Source: Lachnospiraceae bacterium A2 (lineage in GTDB: Bacteria; Bacillota; Clostridia; Lachnospirales; Lachnospiraceae). Taken from it: a stretch of 64,000 nt of DNA. A program made the position numbers and the translations under genes. The notes under the pieces are model-generated. The model made no database searches, was not told the origin of the DNA, and saw nothing but the letters and a program-made list of their open reading frames with translations. The DNA is taken from contig KE159636.1 of the NCBI GenBank assembly GCA_000403315.2, forward strand, positions 2,978,233 through 3,042,232, given 5' to 3'. How positions within the stretch are numbered: the first letter of the stretch is position 1; every line of letters begins with the position of its first letter. Shown in pieces: positions 7,916 to 16,209 of this stretch.

Positions 7916-8431
7916 ATGAAAGATATTGTTTTGTTATATGACGGCTGCTGTATTTATGAAATTGTCATCCTGAACTATTTTTTACAATATACCAATAGCC
8001 AAGTATTGTTTTGCTTCACGGAAAAGCCTGACATAAAATCTATGGAAGGGTATTCCATCCATGCTGACATGCCTTTAAGCGAAGCCGGCTGCGGGGATGT
8101 CAGGAGTTTTATTGTGCCGGGCGGGATGGTACGGCAGATTGAAACGGATTTAGTGCTTAAAACCGTAAAGAAGCTGCACCAGCAAGGAACGCTGGTTGCC
8201 GGCATCTGCGCTGGCGTGGATATCTTGGAGCAAGCAGGGATTTTGGAAGGCATCCCTTCCACCCACAGCACAGATGCAGACTGCATAAGGGCAGGGAATG
8301 TGGTGACGGCACGGGCAAATGCATACGTGGACTTTGCGATTGAGGTTGGGAAAGCATTGGATTTGTTTGAAGATGAGGAGGATCTGCGAGGGACGGTTGA
8401 TTTTTGGAAATATTTCAAAAGGGCACAGTAG
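7916..8431 (+). CDS. DJ-1/PfpI family protein
   Basis: This 171-residue protein belongs to the DJ-1/ThiJ/PfpI superfamily, a glutamine-amidotransferase-like fold that includes deglycases, chaperones and proteases. The nucleophile elbow is GICAGVDILEQAG with Cys98; Glu15 is placed like the conserved acid of DJ-1. The later motif THSTDADCIRAG fits the family's after-Cys region. ATG 7916 is preferred over 7901 because GGAGGA lies 7-12 bases before it. It stands alone on the plus strand with its own promoter, and a broken duplicate lies 0.5 kb upstream. The substrate cannot be told; a stress or carbonyl-repair role is a family-based guess. Confidence 0.85.
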   Translation: MKDIVLLYDGCCIYEIVILNYFLQYTNSQVLFCFTEKPDIKSMEGYSIHADMPLSEAGCGDVRSFIVPGGMVRQIETDLVLKTVKKLHQQGTLVAGICAGVDILEQAGILEGIPSTHSTDADCIRAGNVVTARANAYVDFAIEVGKALDLFEDEEDLRGTVDFWKYFKRAQ

Positions 8432-8435
8432 ATGC

Positions 8436-9279
8436 CTATTGTTTGATAGTCTCCTTCCCCCTCCATCCCCCCTGGAAGTACCGGAACACCGCTATCACAA
8501 GCCCCACTGCCCATCCCGCAGGGTTCGCCCACATAATTACCATCCCATGGGTGGCTTCCGCCAAAAGGTAGGTAAGCCCTACCCGGACCCCTAAGTTGCA
8601 CAGGCTGCAGGACAAAAACCATCCCATATCCGCCGCACCCCGGAGCACCCCGTTGCTGACATTCATAAGCCCCATCATAAAATAAAACAGGGAAACAATG
8701 CTAAGGTACTGAGCCCCGACGGCTATGGCTTCGCTGCTGGACTCTGAATCCAAAAAAAGCCCTACAAAGCCAGTCCCTGTAAAATGCAGAAGCAAGGCAA
8801 TCAAAAGCCCGATGCCAGCCGCCATGGCAAGGCAGATCCGGTAGCCCTGCCCAATCCGTTCCGGCTTCCTTGCGCCCATATTCTGGGCCACATAGGTGGA
8901 AACCGCATTTCCCACGGCCACCATGGGCACAATGGCAATCCCGTCGATTTTCGTTGCGGCTGTATACCCTGCCAAAAAAGCAGAGCCAAACTGGTTGACG
9001 GCGGACTGGACCAGCACCATCCCTACCGACACAATGGACTGCTGCACAATGGTAGGGATTGCCACTTTTACCATGTTTTTCAGCAAAGCCTTGTCAAAAC
9101 GGCGGAATTCTTCCGTTTCAATCCCCTTTAATTTCCGCATCAGGAACCCGAAAGAAAGCAGCGCGGAAATCCCCTGCGCAATCAGGGTCGCCCATGCCAC
9201 CCCCGCTACCCCCATATGGAGCTTTGCCACGAAATGCTGGATTGCCCGATACCATGCTCCCTTTGATTTGTCCTGACAT
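8436..9279 (-). pseudogene. MATE family exporter with large internal deletion
   Basis: ATG 9279 starts the typical MATE N-terminus MSGQIKGSMVSGNPA. At about 9238 the sequence jumps, in another frame, to VAKLHMGVAGVAWATLIAQG, which is mid-protein in this family. From there the C-terminal half reads cleanly to the stop at 8436 (VQQSIVSVGMVLVQSAVN, GYTAATKIDG, NMGARKPERIGQGY). About the first 190 codons after the N-terminal tip are missing. MATE proteins have about 450 residues and 12 membrane helices, so this remnant cannot be a working exporter. The stop lies only 4 bases from the end of the convergent DJ-1 gene. Confidence 0.75.
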
Positions 9280-9431
9280 AACCTTGCTCCACTCCTTATC
9301 TGCCGCCTATGGGCTGTCACTGGTCTGTCCAGGAATCAGACCTTGCCGGGACCTGGGGGTCGTACAGAGGGCAGCCCCCTCTTTGTATTTCCAGGAATTT
9401 AAATCCATGCTCATTGTAAAAGCCTCCATTC

Positions 9432-9974
9432 CTATGTGTTCTGTACCAGTTCCAGATATTTTGCTGGGACTTTTTCCGTCAGCCATACCCCGTTTTTGGA
9501 ACGGAAAAAGGGGCAGCCTTCCTCCTGCATCCTGCCAGCCAGTACACGGCATACCACGGGCTTCCCATGCCTTCGCCCTACGTCCCTTGCTGTCTTTGGG
9601 TCGCTGGAAAGGTGCACATACAGGCGGCCTTTCGGGATTAATCCAGTCTTTTTGATAGAGGCCACGTATTTTTCTCCTGTCCCATGCCATAGGAATTCTG
9701 GCGGCTCCACATGCTCCAACTGCACATCCACTGGAATGGAATGGCCTTGGTTTGCCCGGATTCTGGTCTTATCCCCATTAAAGGAATAACGCTGCTTGTT
9801 GTCAGTCCTGACAATTTCCTCCAGCAGCCCCATGTTAAATTCCCTTGTCTTTGCTATTCCTGCAATAAGCCTGTCCACCTCTGCCCAGCCATGCTCATCC
9901 AAGGAAATGCCAATTGTTTCCGGCTTGTGCCGGAGTATCAAACTTAAAAATTTGCTTGCGCTTGCAGTATCCAT
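9432..9974 (-). CDS. kptA: RNA 2'-phosphotransferase (Tpt1/KptA)
   Basis: This 180-residue protein matches the Tpt1/KptA family, which removes a 2'-phosphate from RNA by transferring it to NAD+. Seen are the N-terminal KFLSLILRHKPETIGISLDE, HGWAEVDRLI, the NAD-binding region FLWHGTGEKYVASI, then GLIPKGRLYVHLS and DPKTARDVGRRHGKPVV, with the expected His and Arg residues. The start at 9974 makes the N-terminus match family length; upstream ATGs at 10016 and 9986 would add up to 14 residues. Bacteria lack the tRNA splicing pathway that needs this enzyme in yeast, so its bacterial target is not established. It stands alone between a broken transporter and a metallophosphoesterase. Confidence 0.9.
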   Translation of the reverse strand: MDTASASKFLSLILRHKPETIGISLDEHGWAEVDRLIAGIAKTREFNMGLLEEIVRTDNKQRYSFNGDKTRIRANQGHSIPVDVQLEHVEPPEFLWHGTGEKYVASIKKTGLIPKGRLYVHLSSDPKTARDVGRRHGKPVVCRVLAGRMQEEGCPFFRSKNGVWLTEKVPAKYLELVQNT

Positions 9975-10059
9975 TCCGAATCTCATCCTTTCTTTCCCGA
10001 ACCTACAGTATGCCAAAGGGAATCCCTGATTTTCCTATGTATCGGAAATCCCTTTCATA

Positions 10060-11229
10060 TTACAGAAGATTTCCCTTCACGTCAATTACTACATACTCTG
10101 CCTTGCAGCCAGTCTTAAACTGGATGGCCCAGTTGGAAATGCCAGAGGTAACGATAAAATTTGTGCCCCCGCGCTGTTCCAAGCCATAGGTTTTATCATC
10201 CAGCCCCAGCCATTCCCCCATATGGTTAAAGGGAAATAGCTGCCCGCCATGGGTATGCCCAGACAGCACCAAATCCACGCCCACTGCAGCCTGTGCATCA
10301 TAGTCATGGGGCTGATGGTCCAGCACAATGCTATAGGTTCCAGCATCCAAATTTTCCACCAGTTCTTCCATAGACGTCCGGCCACCCTGCTGGCTCTCAG
10401 AACGGTCCTGACGGCCTATCAGGCAAAAACCGTCGCCTAGCAATACGGTTTCGTCCTGCAAAACTGCCACATTATTTTTCTTAAGCTCTGCAACCAAATC
10501 ATCCCCGCTGTAACCACGGTATTCTGAGCCATAATATCCCTTGTCATGGTTCCCAAATGCATAGTAAACGCCATAAGTCGTTTCCAGCGTGCCAAGAGCC
10601 TCACACGCTGCTACCATATCCTCTTTTGAAGTATCGTCATCCACATAATCCCCTGTAATCACCACAATATCTGGGTGTTCTGACTGGATAGCCTGTACAT
10701 GCGTAAGGAACCCTTCCCCACTGAAGGTATTCCCCACATGGGAATCTGCAATCTGCACAATGCGTAAGCTCCCCACATCCTTTTCTGTTGCCAGCGTGTA
10801 TGCTGTCCGGGATACATGGTGGGCGAAAAACCAGCCGCAGGCCAGATATGCTACGGTAATCCCTAATGCAAATGCCCCAGCATAATACCTTGGAACTCCC
10901 TTCTCCTTACTGGTTCCAACGTAATCTGGCACATCTGGCCCGTTCTCCCTGCTGCCTTTGCGCTTCCTCCCCGCCAGCTTGCCAATTCCATCACAAACCA
11001 GCCAAAAAAACACCAAATGCAGGATGCAAAGCTCCCCATTGATTGCCCCAAAAGCCGCCCCTGTGCTAAGGGTAACTGCCAACACACAGGCAAGCCCTAA
11101 GACAAAACGGACCCATTTCCTCCTTTTTGCCGCCTTCTGTATTAAAGAAAACTTGGCAAACCTGCTGGACAGATAAATTATGCCGCCAATTGTCCCAAAC
11201 AGAAGCATGCCTAACAGTAACATCCACAT
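10060..11229 (-). CDS. Membrane-anchored metallophosphoesterase
   Basis: This 389-residue protein of the calcineurin-like (YkuE/YaeI) group has several N-terminal hydrophobic segments (from MWMLLLGMLLFGTIGGIIYL, plus two more within the first 150 residues). The metal-binding motifs follow in order: IADSHVGN, VVITGDYVDD, YAFGNHDKGYYG, LVLSGHTHGGQL. The catalytic domain therefore sits near the membrane, and family members act on phosphoesters such as UDP-sugars or lipids. ATG 11229 was chosen because AAGGAG ends 10 bases before it; the TTG nine codons upstream lies before that site. Its leader is joined directly to a Uma2 gene fragment. No partner gene points to a substrate. Confidence 0.85.
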   Translation of the reverse strand: MWMLLLGMLLFGTIGGIIYLSSRFAKFSLIQKAAKRRKWVRFVLGLACVLAVTLSTGAAFGAINGELCILHLVFFWLVCDGIGKLAGRKRKGSRENGPDVPDYVGTSKEKGVPRYYAGAFALGITVAYLACGWFFAHHVSRTAYTLATEKDVGSLRIVQIADSHVGNTFSGEGFLTHVQAIQSEHPDIVVITGDYVDDDTSKEDMVAACEALGTLETTYGVYYAFGNHDKGYYGSEYRGYSGDDLVAELKKNNVAVLQDETVLLGDGFCLIGRQDRSESQQGGRTSMEELVENLDAGTYSIVLDHQPHDYDAQAAVGVDLVLSGHTHGGQLFPFNHMGEWLGLDDKTYGLEQRGGTNFIVTSGISNWAIQFKTGCKAEYVVIDVKGNLL

Positions 11230-11396
11230 CTTTTTCTGGCTCCTTTCTGTTCCCAAAAATTGAGCACCCTTTGACGTTTTGTACTTGGGGGTGACATATA
11301 ATATGTAGCTCCATCAATTAACTCTGCCCGTTCTCCATCTGGCAGAGCATAAATATCTTTCATGGTATAGATTTCTTCTTCCCTTACCACATTCAT
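11211..11396 (-). pseudogene. Uma2-family (DUF820) N-terminal stub
   Basis: ATG 11396 with an AAAGGA site starts MNVVREEEIYTMKDIYALPD, then GERAELIDGATYYMSPPS. This is the classic N-terminus of Uma2/DUF820 proteins (PD-(D/E)xK-like fold, usually about 190 residues). Similarity ends at RQRVLNF, and the frame then reads through the leader of the metallophosphoesterase gene to a stop. About two thirds of the protein, including the nuclease-like core, is gone. It marks a deletion junction at the downstream end of the restriction island. Confidence 0.65.
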
Positions 11397-11567
11397 GTTC
11401 CATACGTCCTTTCTATCAATCTTTTTCTACACCGTTAAAAAACCTATTATTATTCTAGTATGTATGCCAAAATTATGCAAATACTTCTTTAATAATGGAT
11501 GTATATACTTTTCAGGTATGGTTTCCAGAAAACATAGAACAAATAAAAAACTCCCATCCAAATTGTG

Positions 11568-12137
11568 TTACGAAACCTTACCAAAGACTTTTTCCCTTAA
11601 ATAGACTTTACCGCTATTAAACTCCACTATCCTGCCCTCATAAAGAGAGTTAAGTGCCTCACATATCCTATCACACTCCAAATTTTTCCCTTCTTTTTGT
11701 TGATACCATTCCTGTACTTCATTTACAATACTATCTTCTTCAACCCCTGTCCCATATGCATTTTTTTCATGAAGGCAATAAACTATCCAAGACTCCATCT
11801 GGCTAATTTCCCGCTTGACAGACTTCACAATAAAAAAAGCAGAGGCGATCATTAATTGGATATAATTAAAAATATTTTCAGGCTCGCTTATAGATAATGC
11901 CAATTCCAAACCTGCTATCAGCGCCTTTTTAAAATCTATTTTCACATTTCCAGCCTTATAGGATGCCGATTTTTCTCCTAAAAATACCATCCCTTTTCTC
12001 GCATCCTCTGGTATCACAGTAATAAAATGATCTACTAAATAATCACCTACCGCTTCCCCCATCCCATATTCCAGTGATGTCTGTTCCAATTCCTTCTTTA
12101 AAAAATTATTATATTCATCTGCTTCTCTCCGTGTCAT
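11568..12137 (-). CDS. Unrecognised protein of the restriction-island module
   Basis: This 189-residue protein was not matched to a known family. It is mostly helical in look, with a hydrophobic stretch around residues 80-110 (LELALSISEPENIFNYIQLM, then IASAFFIVKSV). A C-terminal part (EWYQQKEGKNLECDRICEAL, then LYEGRIVEFNSGKVYLREK) could form a winged-helix-like unit. The start overlaps the end of the HEXXH gene by 23 bases, so the two are probably translated together. It is AT-rich like the hsd genes and is the last gene of that run. It may be a partner, inhibitor or DNA-binding regulator of the upstream peptidase, but nothing in the sequence decides this. Confidence 0.7.
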   Translation of the reverse strand: MTRREADEYNNFLKKELEQTSLEYGMGEAVGDYLVDHFITVIPEDARKGMVFLGEKSASYKAGNVKIDFKKALIAGLELALSISEPENIFNYIQLMIASAFFIVKSVKREISQMESWIVYCLHEKNAYGTGVEEDSIVNEVQEWYQQKEGKNLECDRICEALNSLYEGRIVEFNSGKVYLREKVFGKVS

Positions 12138-13200
12138 TTTTCTCTCCCTTAATACATTCTCTCTCCTCTATGCGGAGTATTCCATCTAACTTCCCTCTTT
12201 CCATCTTCAAAAGAAGCTGATCCCTATATTCATCATAGACATCCAAGAAACCACCATACAAATGGTTCCCATCCACAGTTTCGAAATCATAATCACTTTT
12301 ATTTACAATAGCAAACAAACGGTTTTTCCGTTTTATCGGCGTTGGATGTTGCCAATCATAAAAAACCGTCTTATACAGCACCCTATCTGTATAATAATAT
12401 AAATCAAAAAAATCCATGTACATCATAGGCGCCATGTAAGTATAATCCTTCAGTACAACGTCTTTTTCTTGCTCCTCCATGATTATTTTCAACACAATAT
12501 GATAAGCTATCATATCTGCATCATATTCTTCTTTTTCAGGATGCCTATCACTATATTTCTTTCCAATGCTTGCTAAATAGGCATGAGCTATCTCATGAGC
12601 CAAGCTGAAAACCACAATCGTCCAGTAGCAATCCTCCGCAAGCTGCAATATCTGAATGTCCTTGTCTACTGTTTCTAGCAACACTTTATTTGCATTCTCA
12701 CCCTGCATTTCTCCAAATATGCATACATCATTCATTAAAAATAAAACATATCTGAAACAGTTCCCATAAATATTAAGATCATCAAAATCCTTCGACCATT
12801 TCAACATTGCCAGAAGAAATGAACTTACTGTCGATTCAAATAATTCGTCGATATGTATAAATACTGGATTTTCCATGTCATTATAAATGTAGCTATTAAT
12901 GGTGTTCTGATAACTGTTTGTCAATTCAATTGCTGTACCAGAATAGCTAAATTCTTTCACAAAATATTTCTTCACCAACTCAAACATTGTTTGCAGATTG
13001 TAGCGTTCCATATTTTCTTTTAACTGTTTTTCTGTGAAATAGGCAGAAAAATATTGAAGCATAATTCTAATTCCATGCTCTTCATCCTTTAATGAATTGC
13101 CGCCAAACTTGAAAATTTCATAATCATCTGGTGGCAACAAAAATTTTTCTAAAAAAGGCATATCTCTTTCAAAAAAATTCTTTTGCTTTTCACTCTCCAT
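12115..13200 (-). CDS. HEXXH zinc-metallopeptidase-like protein in the type I R-M operon
   Basis: This 361-residue protein has a zincin active-site motif HEIAH at residues 202-206, in a hydrophobic helix (TIVVFSLAHEIAHAYLASIG). A likely third zinc ligand lies in EYDAD at 225-229, with a late HPTPIKRKNR at 285-294. HEXXH, E-x-x-A/D and HP-x-x-x-R in this order recall M48-type peptidases, but there are no membrane segments and the rest is not recognised. ATG 13200 has AGGGAGA upstream. It follows hsdS by 52 bases on the same strand, so it is likely part of the restriction operon. A role in defence, for example cleaving a host or phage protein when triggered, is only an inference from motif and context. 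Confidence 0.75.
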   Translation of the reverse strand: MESEKQKNFFERDMPFLEKFLLPPDDYEIFKFGGNSLKDEEHGIRIMLQYFSAYFTEKQLKENMERYNLQTMFELVKKYFVKEFSYSGTAIELTNSYQNTINSYIYNDMENPVFIHIDELFESTVSSFLLAMLKWSKDFDDLNIYGNCFRYVLFLMNDVCIFGEMQGENANKVLLETVDKDIQILQLAEDCYWTIVVFSLAHEIAHAYLASIGKKYSDRHPEKEEYDADMIAYHIVLKIIMEEQEKDVVLKDYTYMAPMMYMDFFDLYYYTDRVLYKTVFYDWQHPTPIKRKNRLFAIVNKSDYDFETVDGNHLYGGFLDVYDEYRDQLLLKMERGKLDGILRIEERECIKGEKNDTERSR

Positions 13201-13252
13201 GATTTCATTCTCTCCCTTAATCTCTTAGCTTATTTCCCCTAAAAGTAAATTC

Positions 13253-14677
13253 TTACATTTCCTTCAAATCTTCGCATAATGGCAATAATTTATCCAACCT
13301 TTTTACTATTCTCTGCTGTTCTTCCACTGGCGGGAGCGGAATCATCATTTTTGATAAAGCCTTTCCATTACAATTTGGTTGGCATCCCTGTGTTTTCCCA
13401 TTTTGCAACTGTACCCAATATACTTGGCTTTCCATAAAAAATTTTAAGTACCTAGGAACCAACTGGGCATTATACCTTGTCCTTATTAAATATCCTGCAT
13501 AAATTGCATCTTCCACAAGGTCATCTACTAAAAATGATTTTCCAACTGTACCCCCTGTCCTTGCAAACAAAATATCATTTTTTTCCAAAAGATATGTTCC
13601 TATTTCTTCCTCCTTTATTTCACAATATGGAACACTATCCCAATTTACCGAATTATTTTGTATGTCACTGATACGAACCATTTTAATTTTTCCCATCTCT
13701 TGGGCAGGGGCATTATAACCATATTGAATGGAATATGCTAAATTCCCCCATCTTACCCACCTCCAATTTTCAGGGATGTCAAATGGAATTTCTTCTTCCT
13801 CAATATCTGGTAATGGCTTTTCCCTTTTTATTTTCTTATGTATAATCAATTCTTCTTTTTCTTGTTTAATTGATTCCAACAATTCATCCACACTGCTATC
13901 ACTCTCCAACTGCTCTGTCAATTCTCCTTGCATAGCAGCCTGAAGCAGTGCATTTTTCATATCATTTGGGAACGATTTCTTTAATATTTCCAGTTTTTTT
14001 TCTATCTTCCCATATTCATCAATTATAGGCATAATCTCATTGATTTTATCAACAATCCTTTGCTGTTCTTCAATTGGAGGAAGAGGGATAACCTTTTGCT
14101 GAACCATTGGAACCGTTAATTGCTTAACAGCCGTTCCTATACCATTTTCTACCAAAACCTTTAAGGCACATTGTATATAATATAAATTTGTCTGTTTTAA
14201 TGGAGTAATTACTAATAATCTGACAATCGGAACATAAGGATCTGTTCTAACAAGTGAAAATCCTATGGTACCACGTCCAGAAACAGTTAGGCTCTCCTCT
14301 TTTATAATTGCTTCATCTGTATATCCTAAAATTCCATCATTAGTTTCACCATTTGCAATAACAGGTATAGAAAACAACTTTGTTTTCTCTTTTGAAAAAA
14401 TTTTGGGCTTATCCCCTCCAGCAGTAATAGTTTTCACTACATCTCCTAACCTAACCCATCTCCAATTTTTAGGAATATCAAAGAGAACATCTTCTTCCTG
14501 AATTTCTGGCATTTGTTTTTCTTTTTTTATTATCTTATCTGCAATCAATTTCCCTTTTTCTCTTTTCATATTTGCCAGCATTTCATCCACATCACTATCC
14601 GCTTCAAGCTGTTTCGTCAATTTTCCCTGCAATGCTGCTTGCAATACTGCTTGCCTTAACTCTTCTGCTAACACCAT
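13253..14677 (-). CDS. hsdS: Type I restriction enzyme specificity subunit HsdS
   Basis: This 474-residue protein sets the DNA sequence recognised by the type I methylase/restriction complex. It is made of two parallel halves. Each has a conserved helical block (LQAALQGKLTKQLEADSDVD at about residue 13; LQAAMQGELTEQLESDSSVD at about 245), then FDIPKNWRWVRLGD or FDIPENWRWVRWGN, a variable target-recognition domain, and a coiled segment with PLPPIEEQQRIV or PLPPVEEQQRIV. The two variable domains differ, so a bipartite target is expected; it cannot be read from sequence here. Only one hsdS is present and no recombinase is near. The start is 2 bases after the hsdM stop. It is clearly AT-rich. Confidence 0.93.
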   Translation of the reverse strand: MVLAEELRQAVLQAALQGKLTKQLEADSDVDEMLANMKREKGKLIADKIIKKEKQMPEIQEEDVLFDIPKNWRWVRLGDVVKTITAGGDKPKIFSKEKTKLFSIPVIANGETNDGILGYTDEAIIKEESLTVSGRGTIGFSLVRTDPYVPIVRLLVITPLKQTNLYYIQCALKVLVENGIGTAVKQLTVPMVQQKVIPLPPIEEQQRIVDKINEIMPIIDEYGKIEKKLEILKKSFPNDMKNALLQAAMQGELTEQLESDSSVDELLESIKQEKEELIIHKKIKREKPLPDIEEEEIPFDIPENWRWVRWGNLAYSIQYGYNAPAQEMGKIKMVRISDIQNNSVNWDSVPYCEIKEEEIGTYLLEKNDILFARTGGTVGKSFLVDDLVEDAIYAGYLIRTRYNAQLVPRYLKFFMESQVYWVQLQNGKTQGCQPNCNGKALSKMMIPLPPVEEQQRIVKRLDKLLPLCEDLKEM

Positions 14678-14679
14678 AA

Positions 14680-16188
14680 CTACACTCCCAGCATATCTAT
14701 AATCTCTTGCAGTTTTGTATCCATCTTTCGTTCAAGCCTTTCCCTTTCCGCTTTAAAGTTGTCTATTGTTTCTTTCGGGGAAAGAATTACTTTTTCTTCA
14801 TTTGGGAACCCGCAGAAGTCTAAACTATAATCATTGGCAACAATTTCTTCCACTGATACTTTTTTCGCTTTCCAAGTTTCTGTCAAGGAACTATCTTCCT
14901 TCTCATCTTTTATTTCGATACGGTTCTCCCACCACTCATCAAGAACTGACATTTTCTCCCTTGTCATGGGATTCTTCTTCATAGAAAATTTCTGCCCGTT
15001 TGGCAAATCAAACCTGTAAAACCATACATCCTTTGTAGGTTCCGCTCTATCAAAGAAAAGTAAATTTGTTGCAATACCTGTATATGGAGAAAAACAACTT
15101 CCAGGAAGCCTAACAATTGTATGCAAATTATATTCCTCTAGCAGTTTCTTTTTAATAGCTCTTTTGCTGTTATCCGTGCCAAAAATAAAACCATCTGGAA
15201 GAACCACCCCACACCGTCCATTTTTATTAAGCCGATACATAATCTCTATCATAAAAAGATCCGCTGTTTCTGAATTTCTAAGTTCTGCCGGAAAATTTTT
15301 TTGCACAATTTCAAGTTCTGAGCCGCCATAAGGGGGATTCATGAGGATAACATCAAATTTATCATCTTCTGTATATCTTCTTACATCCTGTTCTAAGGAA
15401 TTGTCGTGCATGATATCAGGCTCTGCAATATCATGGAGCAACATATTTGTTGTACATAGCATATAGGGAAGCTGCTTCTTTTCCACTCCACAAAAAGAAT
15501 GTTGCAGCTTGGGCAAATCCTCCACTTTGATACCTGCATTTTCCACATGATAAAGAGCATCCACAAGAAAACCACCTGTACCACAAGCAAAATCTGCCAC
15601 CTTCTCCCCAATCTTAGGGTCTACTTTATCTACTACAAATGATGTGATCGCCCTTGGTGTGTAAAATTCCCCATTGTTCTTCTGCAAACCCTTCAGCAAA
15701 GTTTCATATATATCGTTAAATGCATGCCTTTCGTCATAATCGGAAAAGTCAATTTCATCAAATATATTAAGAAGCTGCCTGAGGAGAACCCCATTCTTCA
15801 TGAAGTTTGTAGATTCTTTCATGAACTCTTTCACAATAAGGGATGCCCGGTCTGTCTTTGTAAAAAGATAGACATCTTCCCCCTTTTCATTCTTAACAGA
15901 GTCCCCCGACAAGACCCGAAATAGCCTGCTATTTACAAAATCAATCAGTTCTTCCCCTGTCATCTGCTCTTTCTGGGAAGTTGACGTTACCCAATCCCTC
16001 CAACGGTATCCCTCTGGAATAATTGGAACATAATCATCCCATGTCAGTTCCCATTCTTCTTCCTTGTAATCAAATATCTTTAAAAATAAAATCCATACAA
16101 TCTGAGACAGCCTCTGCTCATCCCCACCAACACCTGCATCCCCACGCATAATGTCCTGTAATCTTTTTATCAGTGTAGATAATGCCAT
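14680..16188 (-). CDS. hsdM: Type I restriction enzyme DNA methyltransferase HsdM
   Basis: This 502-residue N6-adenine methyltransferase is complete. The N-terminal helical domain (LIKRLQDIMRGDAGVGGDEQ) precedes the SAM-binding motif DFACGTGGFLVDAL near residue 200 and the catalytic motif NPPYGG near residue 285. GEFYTPRAITSFVV before the SAM motif is also typical. It methylates the HsdS target to protect host DNA and forms the core of the complex with HsdS. It follows hsdR by 21 bases on the same strand. All motifs look functional. Confidence 0.95.
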   Translation of the reverse strand: MALSTLIKRLQDIMRGDAGVGGDEQRLSQIVWILFLKIFDYKEEEWELTWDDYVPIIPEGYRWRDWVTSTSQKEQMTGEELIDFVNSRLFRVLSGDSVKNEKGEDVYLFTKTDRASLIVKEFMKESTNFMKNGVLLRQLLNIFDEIDFSDYDERHAFNDIYETLLKGLQKNNGEFYTPRAITSFVVDKVDPKIGEKVADFACGTGGFLVDALYHVENAGIKVEDLPKLQHSFCGVEKKQLPYMLCTTNMLLHDIAEPDIMHDNSLEQDVRRYTEDDKFDVILMNPPYGGSELEIVQKNFPAELRNSETADLFMIEIMYRLNKNGRCGVVLPDGFIFGTDNSKRAIKKKLLEEYNLHTIVRLPGSCFSPYTGIATNLLFFDRAEPTKDVWFYRFDLPNGQKFSMKKNPMTREKMSVLDEWWENRIEIKDEKEDSSLTETWKAKKVSVEEIVANDYSLDFCGFPNEEKVILSPKETIDNFKAERERLERKMDTKLQEIIDMLGV

Positions 16189-16209
16189 CCTTTCATTTCT
16201 CCTTGCTGC

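Noticed and set aside
12115-13200. Direct assignment as Lit-type phage exclusion peptidase or as IrrE/ImmA
   Set aside because: Only the HEXXH motif is shared; no further family motifs were recognised, so only a general zincin call is made.
13253-14677. Phase-variable hsdS by inversion
   Set aside because: The two HsdS halves share similar helical blocks, but there is only one hsdS, no partial silent copy and no recombinase in the window.
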